The translations under genes were made by a program, and so were the position numbers. From positions 1 to 64,000 of the forward strand of contig NZ_NESH01000007.1 in the NCBI RefSeq assembly GCF_003063355.1: 64,000 nt of DNA, in the 5' to 3' direction. Below the pieces are notes generated by a model, which saw only the letters and a program-made list of their open reading frames with translations, had not been told where the DNA came from and did no database searches. The DNA is from Limnohabitans sp. Bal53 (lineage in GTDB: Bacteria; Pseudomonadota; Gammaproteobacteria; Burkholderiales; Burkholderiaceae_C). Shown piece after piece: positions 8,447 to 16,896 of this stretch (its first letter is position 1; the number at the start of each line of letters is the position of its first letter).

Positions 8447-9229
8447 TCAGTGGCTGGTGCCCAGATAGGCACTGATCACTTCTTCGTTGTTGCGCACTTC
8501 TTCGGGGGTCCCGTCGCCGATTTTTTTGCCGTAGTCCAGCACCACCACGCGGTCAGAGATGTCCATCACCACACCCATATCGTGCTCGATCAACACGATG
8601 GTGGTGCCGAACTCGTCGTTCACGTCCAGAATAAAGCGGCACATGTCCTGCTTTTCTTCCATGTTCATGCCCGCCATAGGCTCATCCAGCAGCAAAACCT
8701 GCGGCTCCATGGCCAAAGCGCGACCCAGGTCGACCCGCTTTTGCAAGCCGTAAGGCAACTGGCCCACAGGCGTTTTGCGGAAGGCTTGGATTTCCAGAAA
8801 GTCGATGATGTGCTCGACGAATTCGCGGTGTTTTTCTTCCTCGCGCTGAGCCGGGCCAATACGCAAAGCCTGCATGAACAGGTTGCTTTTGATGTGCAGG
8901 TTGCGGCCGGTCATGATGTTGTCGATCACGCTCATACCCTTGAACAAAGCCAAGTTTTGGAAGGTGCGGGCAATGCCCATCTCGGCCACTTGGCGGCTGT
9001 TCATGTGGTCAAACTTTTGGCCACGGAAGGTGATGCTGCCCTCTTGAGGGGTGTACACACCATTGATGCAGTTGAGCATCGAGCTTTTGCCTGCACCGTT
9101 GGGGCCGATGATGGCCCGCACTTCGTGCTCGCGCACGTTGAATGAAATGTCGGTCAGCGCCTTCACGCCGCCGAAGCGCAAACTGATGTTGCTGACGTCC
9201 AGAATGACGTCGCCGATTTTTTTGGTCAT
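8447..9229 (-). CDS. livG: Branched-chain amino acid type ABC transporter ATP-binding protein LivG
   Basis: ATPase of 260 residues. Walker A is GPNGAGKS (42-49), Walker B is VLLLDEPMAGM, and the switch histidine lies in IVLIEHDMGVV. The ABC signature is the diverged LPYGLQKRVDL form common in LivG. Its ATG overlaps the stop of the upstream acyl-CoA ligase as ATGA (9226-9229), so the two are translationally coupled. Confidence 0.92.
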   Translation of the reverse strand: MTKKIGDVILDVSNISLRFGGVKALTDISFNVREHEVRAIIGPNGAGKSSMLNCINGVYTPQEGSITFRGQKFDHMNSRQVAEMGIARTFQNLALFKGMSVIDNIMTGRNLHIKSNLFMQALRIGPAQREEEKHREFVEHIIDFLEIQAFRKTPVGQLPYGLQKRVDLGRALAMEPQVLLLDEPMAGMNMEEKQDMCRFILDVNDEFGTTIVLIEHDMGVVMDISDRVVVLDYGKKIGDGTPEEVRNNEEVISAYLGTSH

Positions 9230-11172
9230 GCTGCTGCCTTCACGGGTGTGAATGTTTTGGCGTCGGAAATCTTGAGCGTGGCGCTGACGCTGCCGGTGCG
9301 GCCGTCTTCGAACTTCACCACGGTCTCGATGAACTGCTCGGCTTTGCCCTCATACAGGCCGTCAACCAGCGGTTTGTATTTGTCGGCGATGAAGCCACGG
9401 CGGACCTTGTTGGTGCGGGTCAACTCGCCGTCGTCAGCGTCCAGCTCTTTGTGCAAAATCAAGAAACGCGAGACTTGGCTGCCTGCCAGCATGGCGTCTT
9501 CAGCCAGGTCGGCGTTGACCTTTTCCACACACTCTTGGATGAGCTGGTACACCTCGGGCTTTTGCGCCAAGTCGGTGTAACCGGCATAAGGCAAATTGCG
9601 GCGCTCGGCCCAGTTGCCCACGGCGTCAAAGTCGATGTTGATCATCACGCACACTTTTTCGCGCTGGTCGCCGTAGGCCACCACTTCTTTGATGTGCGGG
9701 AAAAACTTGAGCTTGTTCTCGACATACTTGGGCGCAAACATCGCGCCGTCGTTGGCACCGCCCTGAATGCGGCCCACGTCTTTGACGCGGTCGATGATCT
9801 TGAGGTGACCATGGCCGTCGATGAAACCCGCGTCGCTGGTGTGGTACCAACCATCGGCCGTCAACACTTCGTCGGTGGCCTTTTGGTTTTTGTAGTACCC
9901 CTTGAGCAAACCCGGCGACTTGACCATGATCTCGCCGTTGTCGGCGACCTTGATTTCCACACCCTTGCATGGCACGCCCACGGTGTCAGCACGCGCCTCG
10001 TTGTCGGGCTGCAGGCACACAAATACAGCCGTTTCGGTCGAACCATACAGCTGCTTGATGTTCACGCCGATCGAGCGGAAGAAGGTGAACAGGTCGGGGC
10101 CAATCGCCTCGCCGGCGGTGTAGGCCACACGCACGCGGCTGAAACCCATGTTGTTGCGCAAAGGGCCATAGACCATGAGGTTGCCCAAGCCGTACAGCAA
10201 GCGGTCCATCAGGCCCACCGATTGGCCGTCCATCAAGGCGGGGCCGACCTTTTTGGCCACACCCATGAAGTGGTGGAACAGCTTGCGCTTGAAGCTGCCC
10301 GCGTCTTCCATGCGGATCATCACGCTGGTCAGCATGCCCTCGAACACGCGAGGCGGGGCAAAGTAATACGTGGGGCCAATTTCTTTCAAGTCGATGGTCA
10401 CCGTGGCCGATGATTCTGGGCAGTTGACCACGTAGCCACACACCAGCCACTGCGCATAGCTGAAGATGTTCTGACCGATCCAGGCCGGTGGCATGTAGGC
10501 CAGCACGTCTTCGGCACTGGTCAGCTTGTCAAACTCAGCGCCTGCATCGGCGCGGTCGATCAAGGAGCTGTGCGTGTGCACCACACCTTTGGGGTTGCCC
10601 GTGGTGCCGGAGGTGAAGAACATCGCCGCCACATCGGTGTAAGTGGCTTTTTCAACTTCTTCTTTGAAGAACTGCGGATGCTGCTGTGCAAACACCCCGC
10701 CCGCAGCGATCAGCTCTTCGAGCGAGCCCAGGCCGTCTTCGGTGTACTTGCGCAGGCCGCGTGGATCGTCGAAATAAATGTGGGTCAGCTGCGGGCACTG
10801 CTCGCGCACTTCCAGCATCTTGTCCACCTGCTCCTGGTCTTCCACCACGGCAAAACGCACTTCGGCGTTGGTGATGGGGAACACGCATTCGGCTGCGGCC
10901 GCATCTTGGTACAGCGGCACAGGAATCGCACCCAGCGACTGCGCGGCCAGCATGGTGGCGTACAGACGCGGACGGTTGGAGCCCACCACGATCAGGTGCT
11001 CGCCGCGTTGCAAGCCAGCCTGGTGTAAACCGCAGGCCACCGATTGGACCAAGCGGGCCAGATCTGACCAGCTGGTGGTTTGCCAAATGCCATATTCCTT
11101 CTCGCGCAGAGCGGGCGCCGCGGGGCGCTCGGCAGCGTGCTTGAGCATCAAACGGGGAAACGTTGTTTGCAT
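9226..11172 (-). CDS. Long-chain-fatty-acid-type acyl-CoA ligase (AMP-forming)
   Basis: Adenylate-forming enzyme of 648 residues. It has the phosphate-loop motif TSGTTGNPKG near 207-216, the adenine-binding YGSTET, and the hinge and acceptor region GWYHTSDAGFIDGHGHLKI. The family joins CoA to a carboxylic acid. It is the first gene of the LIV operon, so it probably activates the imported compound or its product; two different ligases (this one and the PaaK-like gene at 2753) frame the transporter. I use the ATG at 11172 (MQTTFPRLML), where homology-like sequence begins and a GGAGAC site lies upstream. Confidence 0.88.
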   Translation of the reverse strand: MQTTFPRLMLKHAAERPAAPALREKEYGIWQTTSWSDLARLVQSVACGLHQAGLQRGEHLIVVGSNRPRLYATMLAAQSLGAIPVPLYQDAAAAECVFPITNAEVRFAVVEDQEQVDKMLEVREQCPQLTHIYFDDPRGLRKYTEDGLGSLEELIAAGGVFAQQHPQFFKEEVEKATYTDVAAMFFTSGTTGNPKGVVHTHSSLIDRADAGAEFDKLTSAEDVLAYMPPAWIGQNIFSYAQWLVCGYVVNCPESSATVTIDLKEIGPTYYFAPPRVFEGMLTSVMIRMEDAGSFKRKLFHHFMGVAKKVGPALMDGQSVGLMDRLLYGLGNLMVYGPLRNNMGFSRVRVAYTAGEAIGPDLFTFFRSIGVNIKQLYGSTETAVFVCLQPDNEARADTVGVPCKGVEIKVADNGEIMVKSPGLLKGYYKNQKATDEVLTADGWYHTSDAGFIDGHGHLKIIDRVKDVGRIQGGANDGAMFAPKYVENKLKFFPHIKEVVAYGDQREKVCVMINIDFDAVGNWAERRNLPYAGYTDLAQKPEVYQLIQECVEKVNADLAEDAMLAGSQVSRFLILHKELDADDGELTRTNKVRRGFIADKYKPLVDGLYEGKAEQFIETVVKFEDGRTGSVSATLKISDAKTFTPVKAAA

Positions 11173-11244
11173 GACCTGACCTGTCTCCAAAAACGGTGCA
11201 TCGAACACAATGCAACTGAACTTTGGCGGATGTTAGGCACTCAT

Positions 11245-11274
11245 TTGACGCCAAGTTGTCGTTTGGACGACAAT
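11245..11274 (+). promoter_or_regulatory. Candidate promoter with an 18-bp palindromic operator between the LIV operon and its regulator
   Basis: A TTGACG box (11245-11250) is followed after 18 bases by GACAAT (11269-11274), an acceptable sigma70-type pair pointing at the regulator gene. A perfect inverted repeat TTGTCG-TTTGGA-CGACAA (11256-11273) covers the spacer and the -10 box. Its half-sites and spacing suit a dimeric Crp/Fnr-type protein, and the regulator starts 55 bases downstream. Autorepression and control of the divergent operon are inferred. Confidence 0.55.
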
Positions 11275-11328
11275 TCAGGGAAGACCCCTAGCCCTCCTGA
11301 CCGTTTCCTGACAAGCACCGAATTGGAC

Positions 11329-12036
11329 ATGACCCCAGAAAACAGCGTCTACCAGCGCCGCCGCGCGCCCAACGAAGCGGAACTTCAGATGATTCCGTGG
11401 CTGCATCTTCTGCAAGACCAGGAGCGGCAAGAAATCGTGCCGCAACTGGTGGTGAGCGACCCGCAGGTGGGCGACTATGTGTGCCGCGTGGGCCGCCCCG
11501 TGACCTACTGGTTCGGTGTGATCTCGGGCCTGCTCAAAATGAGCAGCGACAACGAAAGCGGCCAGACCGTGACCTTCACCGGCGTGCCCCCAGGCGGCTG
11601 GTTTGGCGAGGGCACAGCGCTCAAGCGCGAGGTCTACCGCTACAACATCCAGCCCCTGCGCCCCAGCGTGGTGGCCGGCCTGCCGCTGGAGACGTTTCAC
11701 TGGCTGATCGACCACTCGCTGGGTTTTAACCGCTTCATCATGCAGCAGCTCAACGAGCGGCTGGGCCAGTTCATTGCGGCTCGCGAACTCGACCGCATGA
11801 CCAATCCCGAACTGCGCCTGGCCCGGCACCTGGCCACCTTGTTCAACCCGGTGCTGTTTTCTGGCGTGGGCGAGGTGCTGCGCATCACACAGCAAGAGCT
11901 GGCCTATTTGGTGGGCCTGTCGCGCCAGCGCGTGAACGAAGCGCTGCGTGTGCTCGAAGCGCGCCAACTCATCCGCATCGAATACGGCGGGTTGCGCATT
12001 CTGGATTTGCTGGGGCTGCGCACGGCGCAATTTTGA
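11329..12036 (+). CDS. Crp/Fnr-family transcriptional regulator, divergent from the LIV operon
   Basis: Regulator of 235 residues. An N-terminal cyclic-nucleotide-type beta-barrel runs from about 20 to 140 (VCRVGRPVTYWFGVISGLLK, GGWFGEGTAL). It is followed by a dimer helix and a Crp-type helix-turn-helix near 185-212 (LRITQQELAYLVGLSRQRVN). The Fnr iron-sulfur cysteines are absent, so it is unlikely to sense oxygen that way. The longer reading frame from 11080 lies over the divergent promoter, so I take the ATG at 11329. Its position suggests control of the acyl-CoA ligase/LIV operon; the inducer is unknown. Confidence 0.88.
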   Translation: MTPENSVYQRRRAPNEAELQMIPWLHLLQDQERQEIVPQLVVSDPQVGDYVCRVGRPVTYWFGVISGLLKMSSDNESGQTVTFTGVPPGGWFGEGTALKREVYRYNIQPLRPSVVAGLPLETFHWLIDHSLGFNRFIMQQLNERLGQFIAARELDRMTNPELRLARHLATLFNPVLFSGVGEVLRITQQELAYLVGLSRQRVNEALRVLEARQLIRIEYGGLRILDLLGLRTAQF

Positions 12037-12099
12037 GTTGCAAAAGAGGGACAATGGGCACCCTGCCGATTCGGTCCATTTCTGCACCCCTCAAGCCCC

Positions 12100-13008
12100 A
12101 TGACCCAGCCCCCCGCTTTCAAACGCGCCCCCCGCCCCGAAGGCAAGGGCGAAGCAGCCGCGCCCAGCGGCACCTCTCGCCTGAACAAACGCATGGCCGA
12201 GCTGCGCATGTGCTCGCGCCGAGAGGCCGATGCCTGGATCGAACAAGGTTGGGTATTCGTCAACGGTCTGCCCGCCACCATGGGCCAGCAGGTCACCCTG
12301 TCCGACCGCATCACCATCGACAAAGCCGCCGAGCAGCAACAAGACCGACAAGTGACCATCTTGCTGCACAAGCCCATGGGCTATGTGAGCGGCCAGGCCG
12401 AGGACGGACACGAACCGGCCATCACCCTGATCAACCCGCGCAGCCACTGGGGCGGCGACCCGTCCAAGCTGCGCTTCACGCCGCCCCACCTGCGCGGCTT
12501 GGCCCCAGCCGGACGCCTGGACATCGACTCCACCGGCTTGCTGGTGCTGACACAAGACGGCCGCGTGGCGCGTCAGTTGATCGGCGAAGACTCGGAGATG
12601 GAAAAGGAATACCTGGTGCGGGTGGCCTATACCGGCCACGAAAACACCGCTGCCGCCACAGCCGCATCGGCCACCTATGGCGGCAAAGCCAACCAACTCA
12701 CCGTCATTGGCGACTTCGACCGCGTGAGTGCCAACGTGCAAGCCGTATTCCCCAAGGCGTTGCTAGAGCGCCTGCGCCACGGCCTGAGCCTGGACGGCAA
12801 ACCCCTCAAGCCCGCCAAAGTGGACTGGCAAAACCCCGAGCAATTGCGCTTTGTGCTGACCGAAGGCAAAAAGCGCCAGATCCGCCGCATGTGTGAACAA
12901 GTGGGCCTGAAAGTCGTGGGCCTCAAACGCATCCGCATGGGCGGGGTGCAACTGGGCCAAATGCCAGCGGGGACTTGGCGGTATTTGGGGCCGAACGAGT
13001 CGTTTTGA
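12100..13008 (+). CDS. rluF: RNA pseudouridine synthase, RluF type
   Basis: RsuA/RluF-family enzyme of 302 residues that isomerises uridine in rRNA. An S4 RNA-binding domain occupies about 27-75 ([20 protein letters not shown]). The catalytic aspartate lies in [14 protein letters not shown] near 138-151, and the C-terminal [20 protein letters not shown] motif is intact. The S4 sequence resembles E. coli RluF (23S U2604) most closely, but RluB/RsuA paralogs cannot be excluded by eye. The family-typical short Arg/Lys-rich N-terminal tail is present. Confidence 0.85.
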   Translation: MTQPPAFKRAPRPEGKGEAAAPSGTSRLNKRMAELRMCSRREADAWIEQGWVFVNGLPATMGQQVTLSDRITIDKAAEQQQDRQVTILLHKPMGYVSGQAEDGHEPAITLINPRSHWGGDPSKLRFTPPHLRGLAPAGRLDIDSTGLLVLTQDGRVARQLIGEDSEMEKEYLVRVAYTGHENTAAATAASATYGGKANQLTVIGDFDRVSANVQAVFPKALLERLRHGLSLDGKPLKPAKVDWQNPEQLRFVLTEGKKRQIRRMCEQVGLKVVGLKRIRMGGVQLGQMPAGTWRYLGPNESF

Positions 13009-13028
13009 CCTCTTGAAATCCACCCACG

Positions 13029-13060
13029 ACGCCCCAAGCTGTGGGGCGTTCTTGTTTTCT
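13029..13060 (+). terminator. Probable terminator after rluF
   Basis: Stem ACGCCCC / GGGGCGT (13029-13035 with 13043-13049) and 7-base loop, followed by the T-rich run TCTTGTTTTC. It lies between the rluF stop (13008) and the htpG start (13082). Confidence 0.7.
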
Positions 13061-13081
13061 GACTTTTTCTACTGAACCACT

Positions 13082-15049
13082 ATGAGCAAACAAACCCATG
13101 CCTTTCAGGCCGAAGTCGCGCAACTGCTGCACCTGGTCACCCACTCGCTGTATTCCAACCAAGAGATCTTTTTGCGCGAGCTGATCTCGAACGCCTCGGA
13201 CGCTTGCGACAAGCTGCGCTTTGAAGCGCTGAACAACAACGCGCTGTACGAAGACGCACCTGAGCTGCAAGTGCGCCTGTCTTTCGACAAAGCCGCCAAG
13301 ACGCTGACCATCACCGACAACGGCATCGGCATGACGGCGCAAGAAGCCATTGACCACCTGGGCACGATCGCTAAGAGCGGCACCAAAGACTTCATGAGCA
13401 AGTTGAGCGGCGACCAGAAATCGGACGCACAACTCATCGGCCAGTTCGGTGTGGGCTTTTATTCAGGCTTCATCGTCGCTGAAAAAATCACCGTCGAAAC
13501 CCGCCGCGCAGGCGCAGCAGCGGCAGAAGGCGTGCGCTGGATCAGCGGTGGCACGGGCGACTTCGAGGTCGAGACCATCCACCGCGCCGAACGCGGCACC
13601 AGCGTGATCTTGCACCTGCGCGAAGAGGCGCTGGAATACGCCAACACCTGGAAGCTCAAAGAAATCGTCGGCAAATACTCCGACCACATCAGCCTGCCCA
13701 TCTTGATGGAAAAGGAAGAGTGGCAAGACGGCGAGCTGATTGACCCGAGCAACGAAGAAGCTGGCCGTAAACCCGGCGGCATGGTCAAGACCGGCGAGTG
13801 GGAAACCATCAACAAGGCCAGCGCCTTGTGGACCCGCCCCAAGAAAGACATCACCGACGAGCAATACGCCGACTTCTACAAGCAGATCAGCCGCGACTTT
13901 GAAGCCCCGCTGACCTGGACGCACAACCGCGTGGAAGGCAGCACCGAATACACCCAGCTGCTCTACATCCCAGGCAAAGCGCCGCAAGACCTGTGGAACC
14001 GCGACAAAAAAGCGGGCATCAAGCTGTATGTCAAGCGCGTCTTCATCATGGACGAGGCCGAAGCGCTGATGCCCAGCTACCTGCGCTTTGTGAAGGGCGT
14101 GGTGGACTCCGCCGATCTGCCATTGAATGTGAGCCGCGAGCTGCTGCAAGAAAGCCGCGACGTGAAAGCCATCCGCGAAGGCTGCACCAAGCGCGTGTTG
14201 TCGATGCTGGAAGACTTGGCGAAACACGACAAAGCACCCGAGTCTTCTGATGAAGTCACCGACGTGTTGAGTGACGAAGACAAAGCCAAGTTGGGCCAAT
14301 ATTCCAAGTTCTACGCCGAGTTTGGCGCGGTGCTCAAAGAAGGCTTGGGCGAAGACTTTGGCAACAAAGACCGCCTGTCCAAGCTGCTGCGTTTTGCGTC
14401 CACCACCAGCGACACCGTGAGTGTGAGCTTTGCAGATTACAAAGCCCGCATAAAAGAAGGCCAGGACGCGATTTACTACATCACCGCCGACACCTTGGCC
14501 GCCGCCAAGAACAGCCCGCAGCTCGAAGTATTCAAGAAAAAGGGCATCGAAGTTTTGTTGATGACCGACCGCGTGGACGAGTGGGCGCTCAACTTTGTGC
14601 ACGAGTTTGACGGCACCCCGCTGCAAAGTGTGGCCAAAGGCGCGTTTGACCTGGGCAAGCTGCAAGACGAAGAAGAGAAGAAAGCCGCCGAAGACGCGGC
14701 CGAAACCTTCAAGCCCGTGCTGGCCAAACTGAAAGAAGCGCTGAAAGACAAAGCCGAAGATGTGCGTGTGACCAGCCGCCTGGTGGACAGCCCTGCCTGC
14801 CTGGTGGTCACCGACGACGGCATGAGCATGCAACTGGCCCGCATGCTCAAGCAAGCCGGTCAACAAGCCCCTGAAGTCAAGCCCGTGCTCGAAGTCAACC
14901 CTGAGCACGCGCTGGTCAAAAAGCTCGATGGCTCGGTCCACTTCCACGACTTGGCCCACATCCTGTTTGACCAGGCCCTGCTGGCCGAAGGCGGTTTGCC
15001 CGAAGACCCAGCAGCTTATGTCAAACGCGTCAATGCGCTGCTGAGCTGA
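13082..15049 (+). CDS. htpG: Chaperone protein HtpG (Hsp90)
   Basis: Cytosolic Hsp90 chaperone of 655 residues, slightly longer than E. coli HtpG. The GHKL ATPase motifs are clear: [20 protein letters not shown] near 27-46, ITDNGIGMT near 80-88 and [13 protein letters not shown] near 119-131. The middle domain contains the conserved arginine loop region [16 protein letters not shown] near 344-359, and the C-terminal dimerisation domain ends in [10 protein letters not shown]. It stands alone between rluF and the lipoprotein gene. Confidence 0.96.
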   Translation: MSKQTHAFQAEVAQLLHLVTHSLYSNQEIFLRELISNASDACDKLRFEALNNNALYEDAPELQVRLSFDKAAKTLTITDNGIGMTAQEAIDHLGTIAKSGTKDFMSKLSGDQKSDAQLIGQFGVGFYSGFIVAEKITVETRRAGAAAAEGVRWISGGTGDFEVETIHRAERGTSVILHLREEALEYANTWKLKEIVGKYSDHISLPILMEKEEWQDGELIDPSNEEAGRKPGGMVKTGEWETINKASALWTRPKKDITDEQYADFYKQISRDFEAPLTWTHNRVEGSTEYTQLLYIPGKAPQDLWNRDKKAGIKLYVKRVFIMDEAEALMPSYLRFVKGVVDSADLPLNVSRELLQESRDVKAIREGCTKRVLSMLEDLAKHDKAPESSDEVTDVLSDEDKAKLGQYSKFYAEFGAVLKEGLGEDFGNKDRLSKLLRFASTTSDTVSVSFADYKARIKEGQDAIYYITADTLAAAKNSPQLEVFKKKGIEVLLMTDRVDEWALNFVHEFDGTPLQSVAKGAFDLGKLQDEEEKKAAEDAAETFKPVLAKLKEALKDKAEDVRVTSRLVDSPACLVVTDDGMSMQLARMLKQAGQQAPEVKPVLEVNPEHALVKKLDGSVHFHDLAHILFDQALLAEGGLPEDPAAYVKRVNALLS

Positions 15050-15165
15050 TCCACACCTTGGCACATCGGACCCGATCCGGGACGTCATTTTTGAGCGCAA
15101 AACCAGTTTGGCCGGGGCTCACAATGGCTGACACATCTGCGGCTGAACGGTGGTCCAATCAGGGC

Positions 15166-15510
15166 ATGACATCCCTGCAAACACCTTTGGCCGTGCGCCC
15201 CCGCCTGAACACAATTCTGGCTTGGTTGACCCTGACTCTGGGCCTGAGCGGCTGCAGCAACGTCCACACGGGCGCGGGCATCGGCATGAATGTGCCCGTC
15301 TTGCCCGGTGTCTCAATCGGCGTGAATATGGGCACGGGCGGCGTGAATGCGGGCGTGAAGGCCCAATCCGGACCGGTGGGTGTGGGGGTCGGGGTCAACG
15401 GCTCCGGCAAGGTCACCGGCCGGGCAGGCGTTGGGGCCAGCACACCCGGGCCGGTGAGTGTGGGCGCAGGCGTGGGCGTGGGCGGGGTGCTCTACGATCC
15501 GAAAAAATAA
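15166..15510 (+). CDS. Glycine/valine-rich putative lipoprotein of unknown function
   Basis: From the ATG at 15166 the product has 114 residues. It has a lipoprotein signal peptide with basic N-terminus, hydrophobic stretch LAWLTLTLGL and lipobox LSGC (Cys30). The mature part is almost entirely short Gly-Val-Gly repeats (GVSIGVNMGTGGVNAGV, VGVGVGVNGSGKVTGRAGVG) ending in YDPKK. No catalytic motif is visible. An ATG at 15124 is possible but lengthens the signal peptide. A surface or periplasmic structural role is a guess. Confidence 0.6.
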   Translation: MTSLQTPLAVRPRLNTILAWLTLTLGLSGCSNVHTGAGIGMNVPVLPGVSIGVNMGTGGVNAGVKAQSGPVGVGVGVNGSGKVTGRAGVGASTPGPVSVGAGVGVGGVLYDPKK

Positions 15511-15564
15511 GCGGCCAAACATTGACCCCCTTCACACCAACAGCTGACTCAGCGCTCACCCACC

Positions 15565-15650
15565 TCAGCCCACTCTGCCGCCAGTCACCCGGTCAAACAA
15601 ATGCGCGCTTTGTGCTGACCATTGCAGGTGCACCGCATCACCCACCGCGG
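15565..15650 (-). pseudogene. Relic of a sugar ABC transporter ATPase (MalK/UgpC type) C-terminus
   Basis: On the minus strand about 27 residues before a stop read AVGDAVHLQWSAQSAHLF and DRVTGGRVG. This resembles the TOBE-domain end of carbohydrate importer ATPases (GDAVHL-W pattern, then a VHLFD-TG ending). No Walker or signature motifs precede it. The identification rests on a short tail. The neighbouring glucokinase would fit a former sugar-uptake locus. Confidence 0.45.
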
Positions 15651-15831
15651 CTTGCAGGACCCCTGGGACACGGGCAACGGCTGCGGCTTGGGTTTGGCCA
15701 TCGTCAAAGAAATTGTCGAGCGCCACGCGGGGCATGTCAGTTTGACCCAAGCCCAACCCCAAGGCCTGTGCGTGCGCATTGAATTGCCACTGGCAGCGTC
15801 AAGACCCACAACGCCCCGATGGCCCGCCTGA
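15646..15831 (+). pseudogene. Relic of a sensor histidine kinase C-terminus
   Basis: The frame reads WDTGNGCGLGLAIVKEIVER, HAGHVSLTQAQPQG and LCVRIELPLA, which is the G2 box and last strand of a HATPase_c domain of the TctE/QseC type. There is no phosphoacceptor histidine, N box or sensor domain upstream, and no response regulator nearby. It is a leftover of a deleted two-component gene. Confidence 0.7.
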
Positions 15832-15904
15832 AACTTGAAACAAGTTGGTAACTTTTCGGCACGCAGGTCGCTGACGCACTGATACGCTTGCAGCCCACCC
15901 CCTC

Positions 15905-16894
15905 ATGACCATGAACACCTTGCACATCTCTACCCCCTGCCTTCTGGGCGATATTGGCGGCACCAATGCCCGCTTTGCCTTGGTGCACGGCGACGGCTCG
16001 CCCATCACTCACGACATCACGTTGCCCACAGGGCAATTTGCCGACTTGGCAGGAGCCGCCCAAGCCTATCTGGCACGCGTGGGCCAGCCTGCGGTCAGTC
16101 AGGCTTGCATTGCCATTGCCAACCCCATCGACAGCGATGCGCTGAAGATGACCAACAACCACTGGCAGTTCTCCATCGAGGCCACGCGCCAAGCGTTGGG
16201 CCTGGAGCAATTGCTCATGCTCAACGACTGGGAAGCCATGGCCATGGCCGCACCAGCTTTAAGCGGGGACGATTTGGAACAAATTGGCTCGGGCGAGCCC
16301 GTGCCCAATGCTCCCAAGGGCCTCATCGGCCCGGGCACGGGTTTGGGCGTGTCGTCTTTGGTGCGCTCGCGCCGCGGCGACTGGGTGCCCATTGCCGGAG
16401 AAGGCGGGCATGTGAGCCTGGCCCCGACCTGCGAACGCGAAGCCGACATCCTGCGCATCTTGTGGCGCAACCATACCCACGTGTCTGCTGAGCGCGCCAT
16501 CTCGGGCATGGGCCTGGAGAATTTGTACCGCGCCATTTGCGTTCTCAATGGCACCGAGGCCGAAAGCCTGGTGGCTGCGCAAGTGACCGAACGTGCCCTG
16601 GCCGCCAGCGATGTGGCCTGCGAAGAAGCCCTGGACCGCATGTGCCGCTTGCTGGGCAACGCGGCGGCCAACTTGGCCGTGACGCTGGGCGCTCGTGGTG
16701 GCATCTTCATTGGGGGCGGCGTCATTGGCCGACTGGGCGACTACTTTGCGCAGTCGGGTTTTCGCGCTGCTTTTGAAGCCAAAGGCCGCTTTGAAAACTA
16801 CATGAAACGCATCCCAACCTACGTGATCCGCGTCGAACAACCCGCTTTGATTGGCTGCGCCATGGCGCTGGGCGTACAGCCTGCGCGGCGCTGA
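15905..16894 (+). CDS. glk: Glucokinase (second copy)
   Basis: Glk-family enzyme of 329 residues. GDIGGTNARF lies at 15-24, LNDW with the probable catalytic Asp at 106-109, GPGTGLG at 142-148 and EGGH at 166-169. It is clearly homologous to the product at 134 but diverged over its whole length and has the high-GC codon use of its neighbours, so this is probably the resident chromosomal copy. An alternative ATG at 15911 would remove two residues. No strong ribosome site is visible. The gene follows relics of a sugar transporter ATPase and a kinase. Confidence 0.93.
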   Translation: MTMNTLHISTPCLLGDIGGTNARFALVHGDGSPITHDITLPTGQFADLAGAAQAYLARVGQPAVSQACIAIANPIDSDALKMTNNHWQFSIEATRQALGLEQLLMLNDWEAMAMAAPALSGDDLEQIGSGEPVPNAPKGLIGPGTGLGVSSLVRSRRGDWVPIAGEGGHVSLAPTCEREADILRILWRNHTHVSAERAISGMGLENLYRAICVLNGTEAESLVAAQVTERALAASDVACEEALDRMCRLLGNAAANLAVTLGARGGIFIGGGVIGRLGDYFAQSGFRAAFEAKGRFENYMKRIPTYVIRVEQPALIGCAMALGVQPARR

Positions 16895-16896
16895 GC

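Larger units (their letters stand above)
15511..15904. other. Gene-decay scar with two back-to-back relics
   Basis: This 394-base stretch holds no intact gene. Fragments of an ABC transporter ATPase C-terminus (minus strand) and a sensor histidine kinase C-terminus (plus strand) abut at about 15650; both are listed separately. The remainder up to the glucokinase shows no convincing promoter. Confidence 0.55.

Noticed and set aside
11080..11328. Longer N-terminus of the Crp/Fnr regulator from 11080
   Set aside because: It would overlap the acyl-CoA ligase start and the divergent promoter, and the added residues do not resemble the family.
13029..13060. Heat-shock control element (CIRCE or ROSE type) before htpG
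   Set aside because: The hairpin does not match either consensus and looks like the rluF terminator.
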